64,000 bases of DNA, taken from contig OY759762.1 in the NCBI GenBank assembly GCA_963662645.2, forward strand, positions 1,302,001-1,366,000, given 5' to 3'. Below, in pieces: positions 1 to 9,713 of this stretch. The first letter of the stretch is position 1; each line of letters starts with the position of its first letter. Under the pieces are notes generated by a model. The model ran no database searches. It was not told the origin of the DNA and was given only the letters and a program-made list of their open reading frames with translations. The position numbers and the translations under genes were made by a program. Source of the stretch: Aldehydirespirator sp963662645. GTDB lineage: Bacteria > Actinomycetota > Acidimicrobiia > Acidimicrobiales > Aldehydirespiratoraceae.

Positions 1-864
1 CAGCAGTCCTGTGTCCACCAGCACGCAAGTGAGCCGATCGCCGATGGCCCGGTGCACCAGGGCGGCGGCCACCGCGGAGTCGACTCCGCCTGACAGGCCG
101 CAGATAGCCCGGCCCCCGCCGACCTGCGCGCGCACCGAGGCCACCCCCGCGTCGATGATCGAGTGCATCGACCAACTCGGTGCCGACCTGCACGCCTGCC
201 GAAGGAAGCGCTCGATCACCACCGGGCCACAGGGCGTGTGCTGGACTTCGGGATGGAACTGCACGCCGTAGAGGCCCCGCTCGGCGTCCTCAAACGCCGC
301 CACCGGCGACGCCGGCGTGGACGCGGTCACGGTCGCGCCCGACGGCGCGGCCACTATGGCATCGAAGTGGCTCATCCAAACCGGCTGCGGCGACTCCAGC
401 CCGGCCAACAGCACGCCACCTGCAACGCCGCGGACCTGCTCGCCGCCACTGGCCGCATCTCCACCAACCGCATCAACGCCAACCGCGTCAGCCTCAACCG
501 ACAGGACGGCAAGCTCGGCTCGGCCGTACTCGCCGCGGGCGTTGGGGCCGACCGAGCCGCCCAACTGTTCGGCGATGAGCTGGGCCCCGTAGCAGATGCC
601 GAGAATGGGCACGCCGAGGTCGTAGATGGCCGGGTCGAGGCTGGGCGCGCCCTCGACGTGCACCGAGGCGGGCCCGCCGCTGAGAATCACCCCGGCGGGT
701 CGGCGGGCTGCGATCTCGGCCGCGGTGATCGCCGCGGGCACGATCTCGCTGTACACCTCGCACTCGCGCACCCGTCGGGCGATCAGCTGTGCGTACTGCG
801 CTCCGAAGTCGACAACCAGAACGGTGTCGAAGGTGCCGGGCTGGCCGGGCGCGGCCTCGATCAC
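1..864 (-). CDS. guaA: GMP synthase (glutamine-hydrolysing), C-terminus beyond window
   Basis: Converts XMP to GMP with glutamine and ATP, the last step of guanine nucleotide synthesis. About 288 N-terminal residues are visible. The class I glutamine amidotransferase domain comes first (GICYGAQ with nucleophile Cys91, FHPEV with His204/Glu206), followed by the ATP-pyrophosphatase P-loop in CGLSGGVDSAVAAALV. The start is GTG at 864-862, overlapping the guaB3 stop as GTGA, so the pair is translationally coupled. Two oddities: a low-complexity insert of roughly 28 residues (about 123-150) in the amidotransferase domain, and HFDAI where this motif is usually HGDRV. The reading frame runs off the left edge. 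Confidence 0.95.
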   Translation of the reverse strand, partial: MIEAAPGQPGTFDTVLVVDFGAQYAQLIARRVRECEVYSEIVPAAITAAEIAARRPAGVILSGGPASVHVEGAPSLDPAIYDLGVPILGICYGAQLIAEQLGGSVGPNARGEYGRAELAVLSVEADAVGVDAVGGDAASGGEQVRGVAGGVLLAGLESPQPVWMSHFDAIVAAPSGATVTASTPASPVAAFEDAERGLYGVQFHPEVQHTPCGPVVIERFLRQACRSAPSWSMHSIIDAGVASVRAQVGGGRAICGLSGGVDSAVAAALVHRAIGDRLTCVLVDTGLL

Positions 865-1970
865 GGGGAGACTACGACGACGGCGGCCCTCTGGAAGTCC
901 TTCACATCGGTGTAGCCGCACTTGGCCATGGAGGTCCGCAGCCCGCCCATCATGTTGGTGGTGCCATCGGGGCCGCGGGCGGGGCCGTGGAGGATCTCTG
1001 CGAGCGTGCCCCGCGGCTCCACATCCGTGATGCGTCCCCGGGGCAGCGTCGGATGGCCCGTCGAGAGATCCCAGTGCCGGCCCGGACACGGAGAGTCGGA
1101 CGCGGACGCCAGCGGAAGGCCGACCATGGCCGCGTCGGCGCCGCACACGATCGCCTTGGCGATGTCTCCCGCGGTGCGCATCGTGCCGTCGGCGATCACA
1201 TGGCAGTACACGCCGGTCTCGTCGAGATGGCGCATTCGGGCGGCGCGAGCATCGGCGATGGCCGTGGCCTGGGAAGCGTCGAGACCCAGCACATGGCGGG
1301 TGGTGCCCACATGCCCCGAGCCTGCTCCGACCAGCACTCCGGCCGCGCCGGTGCGCATCAAGTGCAGGGCGGCCTGGTAGCTCACACAGCCCCCGACGAT
1401 CACCGGCGTCTGCATGCGCCGGATAAACGTCTTCAGATTGAGCGGGTCGCCCGCCGATGAGACGTGCTCGGCCGAGACGATCGTGCCCGAGATGACGAGC
1501 AGATTGATGTCAGCCGCGATGGCGTGAGGGGCGAGCTCCTCGGCCCGCTGGGGCCTGACCCGGCCGGCCGTTCGCACCCCGGCGGCCGCGATCTCCGAGA
1601 TGCGGGCGGCCACCAGCTCGGGCTGGACAGGCCGGGCGTACAGCTCCCGCAGGCGGGCTCTGGCCGCATCGAGCGGCGCGGCGGCCAACTCGGCCAGGTC
1701 GGGCTCGGGGTCCTGGCAACGGGTCCAGATGCCCTCCAGGTCGAGCACGCCGACTCCCCCGAGCTCTCCCATCCGCGCCGCGGTGGCCGGGCTGGTCACG
1801 CTGTCGGTCGCGGCGGCCAGCACCGGGATGTCGAAGCGGTAGGCGTCGATCTGCCAGGAGATGTCCACATCCTCGAGATCGCGGGTACGTCTGCTGGGGA
1901 TGATGGCGATCTCGTCGAGCCGGTAGGCGCGCCGCCCGGACTTGCCCAGCCCTATCTCGATTTCAGCCAT
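861..1970 (-). CDS. guaB3: GuaB3-type IMP dehydrogenase/GMP reductase family protein
   Basis: A 369-residue TIM-barrel protein of the IMPDH/GMPR superfamily without CBS domains, as in actinobacterial GuaB3. Family signatures are the early DEIAIIPSRRTR segment, VIVGGCVSYQAALHLM, and the loop GAGSGHVGTTRHVLG (about 215-229). In active IMPDH/GMPR enzymes this loop carries the catalytic cysteine (GxGxGxxCxTR); here the aligned residue 222 is glycine. The enzyme may therefore be non-catalytic, regulatory, or use another residue. It sits directly upstream of guaA with a 4-bp stop/start overlap, which supports a role in guanine nucleotide balance. ATG start at 1970. Confidence 0.9.
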   Translation of the reverse strand: MAEIEIGLGKSGRRAYRLDEIAIIPSRRTRDLEDVDISWQIDAYRFDIPVLAAATDSVTSPATAARMGELGGVGVLDLEGIWTRCQDPEPDLAELAAAPLDAARARLRELYARPVQPELVAARISEIAAAGVRTAGRVRPQRAEELAPHAIAADINLLVISGTIVSAEHVSSAGDPLNLKTFIRRMQTPVIVGGCVSYQAALHLMRTGAAGVLVGAGSGHVGTTRHVLGLDASQATAIADARAARMRHLDETGVYCHVIADGTMRTAGDIAKAIVCGADAAMVGLPLASASDSPCPGRHWDLSTGHPTLPRGRITDVEPRGTLAEILHGPARGPDGTTNMMGGLRTSMAKCGYTDVKDFQRAAVVVVSP

Positions 1971-2064
1971 CGGGGCTCCCCTGGCGCTGCGACCCTTGCA
2001 TGGGTTCGCTCATGGGGCTGGGCACCAAGAAGCCGAGGCGCCGGAAGCCGGGCACCGGACGAGC

Positions 2065-2784
2065 CTATCTCGCAGCAGGCCCCACGATTGTCATGGTCAG
2101 GAGCCGCCGCAGCACCGCCGCGGTCGCGCCCCACACCGTGTCGCCCGGCAGCTCGAAGAAGGTCATCGTGCGCTCGCCGCCGAAGGCCGCGTCCAGCACC
2201 CAGATCTCCTCCCGCCAGGCATCCGAATCAGTCAGCTCCGATAGCGGGACGTGCAGCACCTGCTCCACCTCGACCGGGTCGGCCGCCAATTCGGGGAACG
2301 CATCGACGGTTGCCACGTACGGACACACCAGCGAGCGGGACCCGACGGTCACGAAGCTGTCGAGCCGGCCGATCGGGGACACACTGCTGGGGTCCAGCCC
2401 GATCTCCTCGGCCGCCTCCCGCAGTGCAGTAGCCCACAGGTCGGCGTCGCCCGGCTCGCGTCGGCCGCCGGGAAACGAAACCTCGCCCGCGTGGTGCCGG
2501 AGGTGCCAGGCGCGGCGGGTGAGCACGACCCACGGCTCGTCCTGATGCTCGTAGAGCAGCACAAGCACCGCGGACGGCGCCGATCCCGGTGGCACCACCG
2601 CGGGTGATGGAACGAACCCGGGCACGGTGGCGACCACTGCATTCAGCACCTGTTGCAGGCTGGGACGGCGTCGGCGCTCCGGGAGTTCTGCCCATGGTGC
2701 CGGTCCGCCCAAGCTGGCGTTCACCGGGCGGGGGATGTGCTGGGATCCGCCCCGCCCCGCGGGAACTGGCGGCGGATCGAACAC
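2065..2784 (-). CDS. NUDIX hydrolase, probable CoA pyrophosphatase
   Basis: Contains SFPGGRREPGDADLWATAL followed by REAAEEIGL, a NUDIX box with the UPF0035-like preceding motif (LTRRAWHLRHHAGEVSFPGG) typical of NudL-type CoA pyrophosphatases, which cleave CoA to 4'-phosphopantetheine and 3',5'-ADP. The metal-binding REXXEE is intact. The frame stays open upstream, but the preceding gene ends at 2811, so I chose the GTG at 2784 (239 aa); no good ribosome-binding site is visible and the start is uncertain. It follows the 55-aa gene by 26 bp, probably in one transcript. Confidence 0.85.
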   Translation of the reverse strand: MFDPPPVPAGRGGSQHIPRPVNASLGGPAPWAELPERRRRPSLQQVLNAVVATVPGFVPSPAVVPPGSAPSAVLVLLYEHQDEPWVVLTRRAWHLRHHAGEVSFPGGRREPGDADLWATALREAAEEIGLDPSSVSPIGRLDSFVTVGSRSLVCPYVATVDAFPELAADPVEVEQVLHVPLSELTDSDAWREEIWVLDAAFGGERTMTFFELPGDTVWGATAAVLRRLLTMTIVGPAAR

Positions 2785-2810
2785 CGTCGCGGTCGATGCG
2801 GTCGGGTCGG

Positions 2811-2978
2811 TCAGGACCCTTCCCCGCCGCCGGCCGCGGCTGCGGCCAGGTCTTGGAGAAGTTCCCGCAGCCCACCGGTCTTGAGGTCGCTCATCACCCT
2901 GCCAGGCGGCGTCTCGCCCCGCTCCCACTCCTCCCAGTGATCAAGAAGCTTGCGCGGGTCCGGGGCCGGCCGATCCAT
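2811..2978 (-). CDS. Small conserved-looking protein, 55 aa
   Basis: A short ATG-start frame (MDRPAPDPRKLLDHWEEWE...) ending TGA, with an alanine/glycine tail. The core (LLDHWEEWERGE, GRVMSDLKTGGLRELL) is amphipathic and reminds me of small uncharacterised actinobacterial proteins found beside NUDIX genes. I cannot assign a function. It lies 26 bp upstream of the NUDIX start on the same strand, and coding character is clear from the balanced residues and sensible third-position GC. Confidence 0.6.
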   Translation of the reverse strand: MDRPAPDPRKLLDHWEEWERGETPPGRVMSDLKTGGLRELLQDLAAAAAGGGEGS

Positions 2979-3042
2979 CCGAGTGAGGCTACCGGCGCCG
3001 CCCGTGGTCGAGAATTGCTCCGCGAACGTGCCGTGCCACGCG

Positions 3043-3072
3043 CAGGAGCCCGGGCCTGGGCCCGGGCTCCTG
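3043..3072 (-). terminator. GC-rich hairpin after groEL
   Basis: A perfect inverted repeat, CAGGAGCCCGGGCC paired with GGCCCGGGCTCCTG and two bases between (effectively 13 bp with a 4-nt loop). It lies 24 bp past the groEL stop on the minus strand. There is no U-tract, as is common for actinobacterial terminators. Confidence 0.75.
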
Positions 3073-3096
3073 TGGTGTTCGCGGGAGGCGAACAGG

Positions 3097-4743
<1,647 letters not shown>

Positions 4744-4751
4744 CGGCGACC

Positions 4752-5042
4752 TCAGACGACCTTGGCCAGCACGTCGCGGGCGTTGAGGATGAGCAGGTCT
4801 TCGCCGTCGACGGTGATCTCGGTGCCGCCGTACTTGGAATAGACGACGGTGTCGCCCACGCCGACATCCATGGGGATGAGCTCACCGCTGTCGTCGGACC
4901 GGCGACCGGGGCCGACCGCCAGTACCTCGCCCTGCTGGGGCTTCTCTTTGGCGGTGTCGGGGATGACGAGACCGCTGGCGGTGGTCTCCTCGGCGTCGCC
5001 GGGCCGCACAACGATGCGGTCATCGAGTGGCTGCAGATTCAT
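4752..5042 (-). CDS. groS: Co-chaperonin GroES (10 kDa)
   Basis: A 96-residue cap of the GroEL chamber. The family core is visible: LQPLDDRIVVRP, the mobile loop with ETTASGLVIPDTAKEK that docks on GroEL, and the closing KYGGTEITVDGEDLLIL. The frame is open for 37 codons upstream, but the ATG at 5042 is preceded by a GGGAGG ribosome-binding site and gives the standard length. First gene of the groESL operon. Confidence 0.97.
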   Translation of the reverse strand: MNLQPLDDRIVVRPGDAEETTASGLVIPDTAKEKPQQGEVLAVGPGRRSDDSGELIPMDVGVGDTVVYSKYGGTEITVDGEDLLILNARDVLAKVV

Positions 5043-5126
5043 GTGTCCTCCCGGACTCCTTTGTATGGATGGGTTGTTCCTTGCGGCCGGGGCGGCCTGT
5101 CCGCGCCCTCGGCCACGACACGGGCG

Positions 5127-5153
5127 TTGGCACTCTCCCGTGACGAGTGCCAA
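5127..5153. promoter_or_regulatory. CIRCE operator (HrcA site) of groESL
   Basis: A perfect inverted repeat TTGGCACTC-N9-GAGTGCCAA, matching the CIRCE consensus TTAGCACTC-N9-GAGTGCTAA with one compensated change per arm. It lies 85 bp upstream of the groES start and abuts the predicted -10 box, as expected for HrcA repression relieved by heat. No hrcA gene is in the window. Confidence 0.92.
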
Positions 5154-5181
5154 CGATACGGCCCGCCAACGGGCACAACAA
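5153..5181 (-). promoter_or_regulatory. Predicted groESL promoter
   Basis: On the minus strand, TTGTTG (-35, 5176-5181), a 17-bp spacer and TATCGT (-10, 5153-5158) stand just upstream of CIRCE. Spacing is ideal for a housekeeping sigma factor; box quality is moderate. Confidence 0.5.
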
Positions 5182-5199
5182 CGCGCGGGCCGGCGTGTT

Positions 5200-6261
5200 T
5201 CAGTCCTCCGGCAGGCCTAGAGACGGGTCGGCACCAGTAGTAAGCGGGGATGGACCGTCGGCCTGCAAACGCCACCAGGCCGCCGCGGCCACCATGGCCG
5301 CGTTGTCGGTGCACATGGCCCGGCTCGGCAGGTATGCGGCCAGCCCGTCGGCCACGCAGGCATCGAGCGTCATCTCCCGCAGCCGGCTGTTGGCCGCGAC
5401 GCCGCCGGCCAGGCACAGGCCCCTGGCATTGTGCTGGGCCGCGGCCCGGCGGGCCTTGGCCACCAGCACATCCGCCACAGCCTCCTGGAATGACGCGGCC
5501 ACGTCTTCGGTCGTGGAATCGGGATGGCGCCTGAGGTGGTTGATGACCGCGGTCTTCAGGCCGCTGAAGGAGAAGTTCCAGCCGTCGTGCAGCATCGCCC
5601 GGGGAAAGGCGATCGCGTCGGGGTCGCCCTGCCCGCTGAGCCGATCGATCACGGGACCGCCCGGATAGCCGAGCCCCATGTAGCGGGCCACCTTGTCGAA
5701 GGCCTCGCCGGCGGCGTCGTCGAGGGTTGCCCCCAGCACCCGGTAGCGCAGGCGGTCCTCCATCAGCACGAGCATGGTGTGACCGCCGGACACGAGTATG
5801 ACGACCACAGGCAGTTCCAGACTCGGCTCGTCGAGGAAGGCCGCGTGGAGGTGGGCCTCCAGATGGTTGACGGCCACGAAGGGCACGTCCCAAACCAGCG
5901 CCAGCGCCTTGGCGGCCGACACGCCGACCAGCAGCGCCCCCACCAGACCCGGACCGGCAGTGGCCGCCACCGCGGCGATGTCGGAGTCGTCCAGAGCCGA
6001 CTCCACCAGCGCCTGCGACATCACCGGCACCATCCGCTCGACGTGGGCCCGCCCGGCGACCTCGGGGACAACTCCGCCGTAGCGGGCATGCAGGTCGACC
6101 TGGCTGGACACCACCGACGAGAGAACCTGCCGCCCGCCGGCCACTACCGCCGCGGCCGTCTCATCACAGGAGGTCTCGATGCCCAGGACGGCGGCGTCCG
6201 ATGCGAGCGCCGGCCCGGCTGCGCCCTGGATCGTGCCGCTCAACACACTCTCGGTTCGCAT
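5200..6261 (-). CDS. tsaD: tRNA N6-adenosine threonylcarbamoyltransferase TsaD
   Basis: Transfers threonylcarbamoyl to A37 of ANN-decoding tRNAs, working with TsaB and TsaE. The 353 residues show the ASKHA fold signatures LGIETSCDET, the metal site HLEAH (usually HMEGH), VSGGHTMLV, NFSFSGLKTA and the C-terminal CTDNAAM with a metal-binding Asp. The two partners lie directly upstream: tsaB ends 12 bp before this start. The usual rimI between tsaB and tsaD is absent here. Confidence 0.95.
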   Translation of the reverse strand: MRTESVLSGTIQGAAGPALASDAAVLGIETSCDETAAAVVAGGRQVLSSVVSSQVDLHARYGGVVPEVAGRAHVERMVPVMSQALVESALDDSDIAAVAATAGPGLVGALLVGVSAAKALALVWDVPFVAVNHLEAHLHAAFLDEPSLELPVVVILVSGGHTMLVLMEDRLRYRVLGATLDDAAGEAFDKVARYMGLGYPGGPVIDRLSGQGDPDAIAFPRAMLHDGWNFSFSGLKTAVINHLRRHPDSTTEDVAASFQEAVADVLVAKARRAAAQHNARGLCLAGGVAANSRLREMTLDACVADGLAAYLPSRAMCTDNAAMVAAAAWWRLQADGPSPLTTGADPSLGLPED

Positions 6262-6273
6262 TGTGATTCGCTC

Positions 6274-6963
6274 CTATCCGCTCGGTTTCTGGGCCTGTGC
6301 ATCGGGGCGGCGGAGATACAGGGGCTCGATCTCGTCGGGTCGCACGAACTCCTCTCGCACCGCCAGCGCATGGGCCAGCAGCACGAGGGACTCCGCCGAC
6401 GGGTGAGCGAAGCCTGGATCGGCCAACTCGACACCGCGCAGCCCCTCGAACATCGAGGCGTAACGCACTGCGCCGTCGCCCACTACAAGCGTCTCGTCGC
6501 CCCTGGCCAGAATCCGAGAAACAACGTGGTCGGGCGCAGCGACCTCAGGGTCGCTCCGACGCTGAACCCCTCCGGGAAGGCAGCCGTACCGGGCGTGGAA
6601 CACCTCGCGGCGCCGGGCGTCGATCAATACCGCGATGGTGCGGCCGGTGTGGCGCAACGGGTAGGCGACCAGGTCGAGGCTGCTGACCGCGACCATCGGC
6701 ACTCGCAGGGCGTGCGCCATCGTGATTGCGGTGGTGACCCCCACCCGCAGGCCCGTGTAGAGGCCCGGGCCGACATCGACCGCGACCGCGCCCAGGTCTC
6801 GCAGCGAGACTTCGGCATGGGCGCACGCCGCCTGTATCTGGGGGACGAGCAGCTCGGCATGGCGGCGCGCGCGGGTGGCCTGCACCGAGGCCCGCACGCC
6901 TTCGTGGCCTCCGATCGCGCAGCCGACCCGGCCGGTGGCGGACTCGATCCCCAGTATCAGCAC
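6274..6963 (-). CDS. tsaB: TsaB, threonylcarbamoyladenosine complex dimerisation subunit
   Basis: The non-catalytic TsaD homologue of the t6A synthesis complex. It has the ASKHA opening ILGIESATGRVGCAI, HAELLVPQI, VDVGPGLYTGLRVG and VSSLDLVAY, and the short C-terminal YLRRP motif. I take the GTG at 6963, which overlaps the tsaE stop by 7 bp and places LGIESA near the N-terminus, giving 229 aa; the upstream open frame is shadow sequence inside tsaE. Confidence 0.93.
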   Translation of the reverse strand: MLILGIESATGRVGCAIGGHEGVRASVQATRARRHAELLVPQIQAACAHAEVSLRDLGAVAVDVGPGLYTGLRVGVTTAITMAHALRVPMVAVSSLDLVAYPLRHTGRTIAVLIDARRREVFHARYGCLPGGVQRRSDPEVAAPDHVVSRILARGDETLVVGDGAVRYASMFEGLRGVELADPGFAHPSAESLVLLAHALAVREEFVRPDEIEPLYLRRPDAQAQKPSG

Positions 6964-7439
6964 GGCAAGGTCCAGGGCACGAGGGCGGCGCTCAACCGAT
7001 CGGCGCGGCGCTGCCATGACTCACCGTGGCCGCGCAACTCGAAGCTGCGGTCGGTGTCCCCGCACCCGAAGCGGATCGTGACGGACAGGTGTTCAGCGGG
7101 CAGAGCGGACGCGACGGTGTCGCCCCACTCGACCAGGGTCACCCCCTCGTCGAGAAGCTCGGGCAGGGCCAGATCGTTCACCTCTTCGGGACCGTCGAAG
7201 CGATATACGTCGAGGTGGTTGACCACCAGGAGGCCTTCGTACCGGTTGGCCAGAGTGAAGGTGGGGCTGGTGACGGGAGCAGTCACGCCCAGCGTGGCCG
7301 CGAAGCCCTGCACGAAGGCTGTCTTGCCCGCTCCTAGGTCCCCGACGAGCACCAGCACGTCGCCGGTGTCCACTAATGCCGCGACGGCCCCGCCGAGAGC
7401 TCTCGTCTCCTCGACGGTGGCCGTGGCACACGCGATCAT
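6957..7439 (-). CDS. tsaE: TsaE, ATPase of the t6A synthesis complex
   Basis: A P-loop ATPase that resets the TsaB-TsaD complex. Signatures are VLVGDLGAGKTAFVQGFA (Walker A), the TSPTFTLANRYEG switch and LVEWGD. I start it at the ATG at 7439 (160 aa); the frame continues upstream without stops, so a longer N-terminus from 7520 is possible. It is coupled to tsaB. Confidence 0.92.
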   Translation of the reverse strand: MIACATATVEETRALGGAVAALVDTGDVLVLVGDLGAGKTAFVQGFAATLGVTAPVTSPTFTLANRYEGLLVVNHLDVYRFDGPEEVNDLALPELLDEGVTLVEWGDTVASALPAEHLSVTIRFGCGDTDRSFELRGHGESWQRRADRLSAALVPWTLPC

Positions 7440-7562
7440 CCGGGCCTTAGAAGGTGCGCCGGCAGGCGCAAGGCCGTCGTGCTGCGAGGGAGCGTCTCGC
7501 CGCGAGGCGGCCCCACCCATTTGCGCGCCCTCTTGGAGACCGAGAGGGCAGGCGCGGTGATC

Positions 7563-8444
7563 TCACCCCTCAATCGTACCGACGGCGCAGTCCACCGCCT
7601 TGGCCACTGCGGCTACGGCCAGCAGACGCACATCGTCCACTTCCGCGGGCACGTCGCCGGTGGCCGCAGCCACTACCGCATCGCCGTCGGACCGGGAGTG
7701 GGCCGGCACCAGGGCCCGGGCCAGGCCGTCGTGGCCGCCCTGGGCCACCCAGAAGCACTCCAGCTTGGTCAGCGCCGCGTTGGTGACGACTGCGCACAGT
7801 GTGGTGTTGGCGAAGGGGTTCGCCCGGCCCTCCCACTGCGAGAATGTTCCGGCCGCGACCTGTTCGAGTATCTGCTGCGACTCGGGCGGGGGGCTGCCCG
7901 CCGCGTTGAGGGCCACAACGGCGCCGACGACCAACTCGTCCCGTTGCACGGAGGCGATGCCCAACCCGCCGGGTTCGGCGTTCTCCGCGCCGAGCCACTT
8001 GGACACGGTGGCGCCGGTGCCGGCGCCGACCGCGCCTGTCTCGGACGTGGCGGTCCGGTTCACAGCCGCGTGCCGGCCGGCGGCGGCATCGGGGCGAACA
8101 GCCGAGTCCCCCACGCCGAGGTCGTAGAGGGCCATGGCCACCACGATGGGCACAGGACCGTGGGGGGTGTCGAACCCCCGCCCCTCGGCCTCGAGAACGT
8201 CCATGACCCCGTCGGCCGCGGCCAACCCGAAGGCGGAGCCGCCGGCGAACACCACCGCATCGATGCAGTCGACCAGCCGCTCGGGTGCCAGCAGCGCGAA
8301 GTCTCGGGTGGCCGGGGCGCCGCCGCGCACCTCGCCGGAGGCGGTGGTGCCGGGAGGGAGAACGATCACGGTGCAGCCGGTGCGGGCCACCGGATCGGTC
8401 CAATGACCGATCTCCACACCCTGGACCCGTAGCTCAACCGACAC
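7563..8444 (-). CDS. P1-family (DmpA-like, S58) peptidase
   Basis: A member of the DmpA/ornithine-acyltransferase fold family of self-processing hydrolases. Visible are the N-terminal IGHWTDPVARTGCTVIV, the glycine-rich FAGGSAFGLAAADGVM, and ANPFANTTLCAVVTNAALTK, the segment holding the self-cleavage site and new N-terminal nucleophile in this family. Substrate is unknown; relatives are aminopeptidases or amidases. The GTG at 8444 is 8 bp after the alr stop and gives 293 aa; the upstream frame overlaps alr and was rejected. Confidence 0.85.
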   Translation of the reverse strand: MSVELRVQGVEIGHWTDPVARTGCTVIVLPPGTTASGEVRGGAPATRDFALLAPERLVDCIDAVVFAGGSAFGLAAADGVMDVLEAEGRGFDTPHGPVPIVVAMALYDLGVGDSAVRPDAAAGRHAAVNRTATSETGAVGAGTGATVSKWLGAENAEPGGLGIASVQRDELVVGAVVALNAAGSPPPESQQILEQVAAGTFSQWEGRANPFANTTLCAVVTNAALTKLECFWVAQGGHDGLARALVPAHSRSDGDAVVAAATGDVPAEVDDVRLLAVAAVAKAVDCAVGTIEG

Positions 8445-8452
8445 GCGCGAAC

Positions 8453-9598
8453 CTACACGACTACCCGGGGCACTCGGGCGGAGATGGACGTCAGGACCTC
8501 GTAGGCGATGGTGCCGAGCCGTTGGGCCACCTCGGTGGCGGTGATCTCGTCGCGGCCCTGGCGGCCGATGAGCACGGCTTCGTCGCCCAGGGTTGCCTCG
8601 TCGGCAATGGCCGGATGGAGTGCGACCATGAGCTGGTCCATGGTCACCGCGCCCAAGATCGGGCACCGGCAGCCCCGCACCAGCACCTCTACGCCGGCCG
8701 AGCCGCTGTCGCGCCGGATGCCGTCGGCGTAGCCGATGGCGACGGTCGCCATGCGGGTCGGCTCCTCAGCTCGCCAATGCCTCCCATACGACACGGTCTC
8801 GCCGGGAGCGACAGTTCGAACCGCGGTGACACGCGACACCAACTCGAGCGCCGGTTCCAGTTCGATGGCACCCTCGAGCTCCGGCGAGGGAGGGACGCCG
8901 TAGACGGCGATGCCGGCCCGGACCATGTCGCGCCGTGCGTCGGGGTGGGCCAGCAGCCCCGCCGAGTTGGCTGCGTGCACGACACCGACGGGCAGCCCAC
9001 TCTGACCCAACCGGGCCAGTGCATCATCAAAGCGGCCCAGTTGCTCCGCCGTAAAGGGATCGTCGGGCGCGTCCGCCACCGCGAGATGAGTCCACACTCC
9101 TTCGAGGCGCAGGTGGTCTCCGGCCGCTTCCAGGGCTCCGGCGACCGAGTCGAGTTCGGCGGGCAGCGCGCCCATCCGGTGCATGCCCGTGTCCACCTTG
9201 AGATGGACGGCGGGCGCGGGCCCCGGTGCCGCCGCCAGCGTCCGGACCCCGGCTACCGACGCCACCGTGAACCGGACCCGGCGCGGGCACCGACCCGGGG
9301 CGCCGGCCGCCAGCCCGGGCGCGGCCTCCGCCAGAATGAGGACGGGCGCGTCGCTGCCGACGCTGTCAGCCAACTCGGCCACCTCCAAGGCCTCCGGAAC
9401 CGTGGCCACCGCGAGCCACGACGCGCCACCCGCCAGGGCGGCGCGGGCCGCAGTGACGGCACCGTGGCCGTAGCCGTCGGCCTTGACCACCGCGCACAGG
9501 GCCGCACCACCAGCCCGGTCGGCAAGGCGTCGAACATTGGCCTCGATGGCCGCGGGCCGAACCCTGGCCAAGCGCGCCGTGAGGCCGGCGGCGCTCAC
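8453..9598 (-). CDS. alr: Alanine racemase
   Basis: PLP-dependent enzyme supplying D-alanine for peptidoglycan. The 381 residues show CAVVKADGYGHGA with the PLP-binding lysine near position 39, LKVDTGMHRMG, WTHLAVAD, and the second catalytic base tyrosine in ETVSYGRHW. It lies downstream of nnrDE, separated by 115 bp that contain a copy of the 47-48 bp palindromic element. Confidence 0.96.
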   Translation of the reverse strand: MSAAGLTARLARVRPAAIEANVRRLADRAGGAALCAVVKADGYGHGAVTAARAALAGGASWLAVATVPEALEVAELADSVGSDAPVLILAEAAPGLAAGAPGRCPRRVRFTVASVAGVRTLAAAPGPAPAVHLKVDTGMHRMGALPAELDSVAGALEAAGDHLRLEGVWTHLAVADAPDDPFTAEQLGRFDDALARLGQSGLPVGVVHAANSAGLLAHPDARRDMVRAGIAVYGVPPSPELEGAIELEPALELVSRVTAVRTVAPGETVSYGRHWRAEEPTRMATVAIGYADGIRRDSGSAGVEVLVRGCRCPILGAVTMDQLMVALHPAIADEATLGDEAVLIGRQGRDEITATEVAQRLGTIAYEVLTSISARVPRVVV

Positions 9599-9645
9599 GC
9601 CGCGACCACGTTCACCGTGGGCCGCCTTCTGACGGATCGGCCACC

Positions 9646-9693
9646 GAATTGGCAGCCCCCAACGCCCAAACCGGCCCCCACAGCTGCCAATTC
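9646..9693. repeat. Palindromic repeat element, copy A (divergent centre)
   Basis: Arms GAATTGGCAGC and GCTGCCAATTC are exact reverse complements, separated by 26 bp that do not match the centre of the other three copies. It begins 20 bp past the nnrDE stop on the minus strand. Same outer arms as copies at 11513, 11584 and 58456. Confidence 0.8.
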
Positions 9694-9713
9694 ACGAGAC
9701 AGCAACCATCCGT

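Noticed and set aside
163..915. Plus-strand frame of 250 codons at the left edge
   Set aside because: It is the shadow of guaA, which is clear on the minus strand although it begins with GTG.
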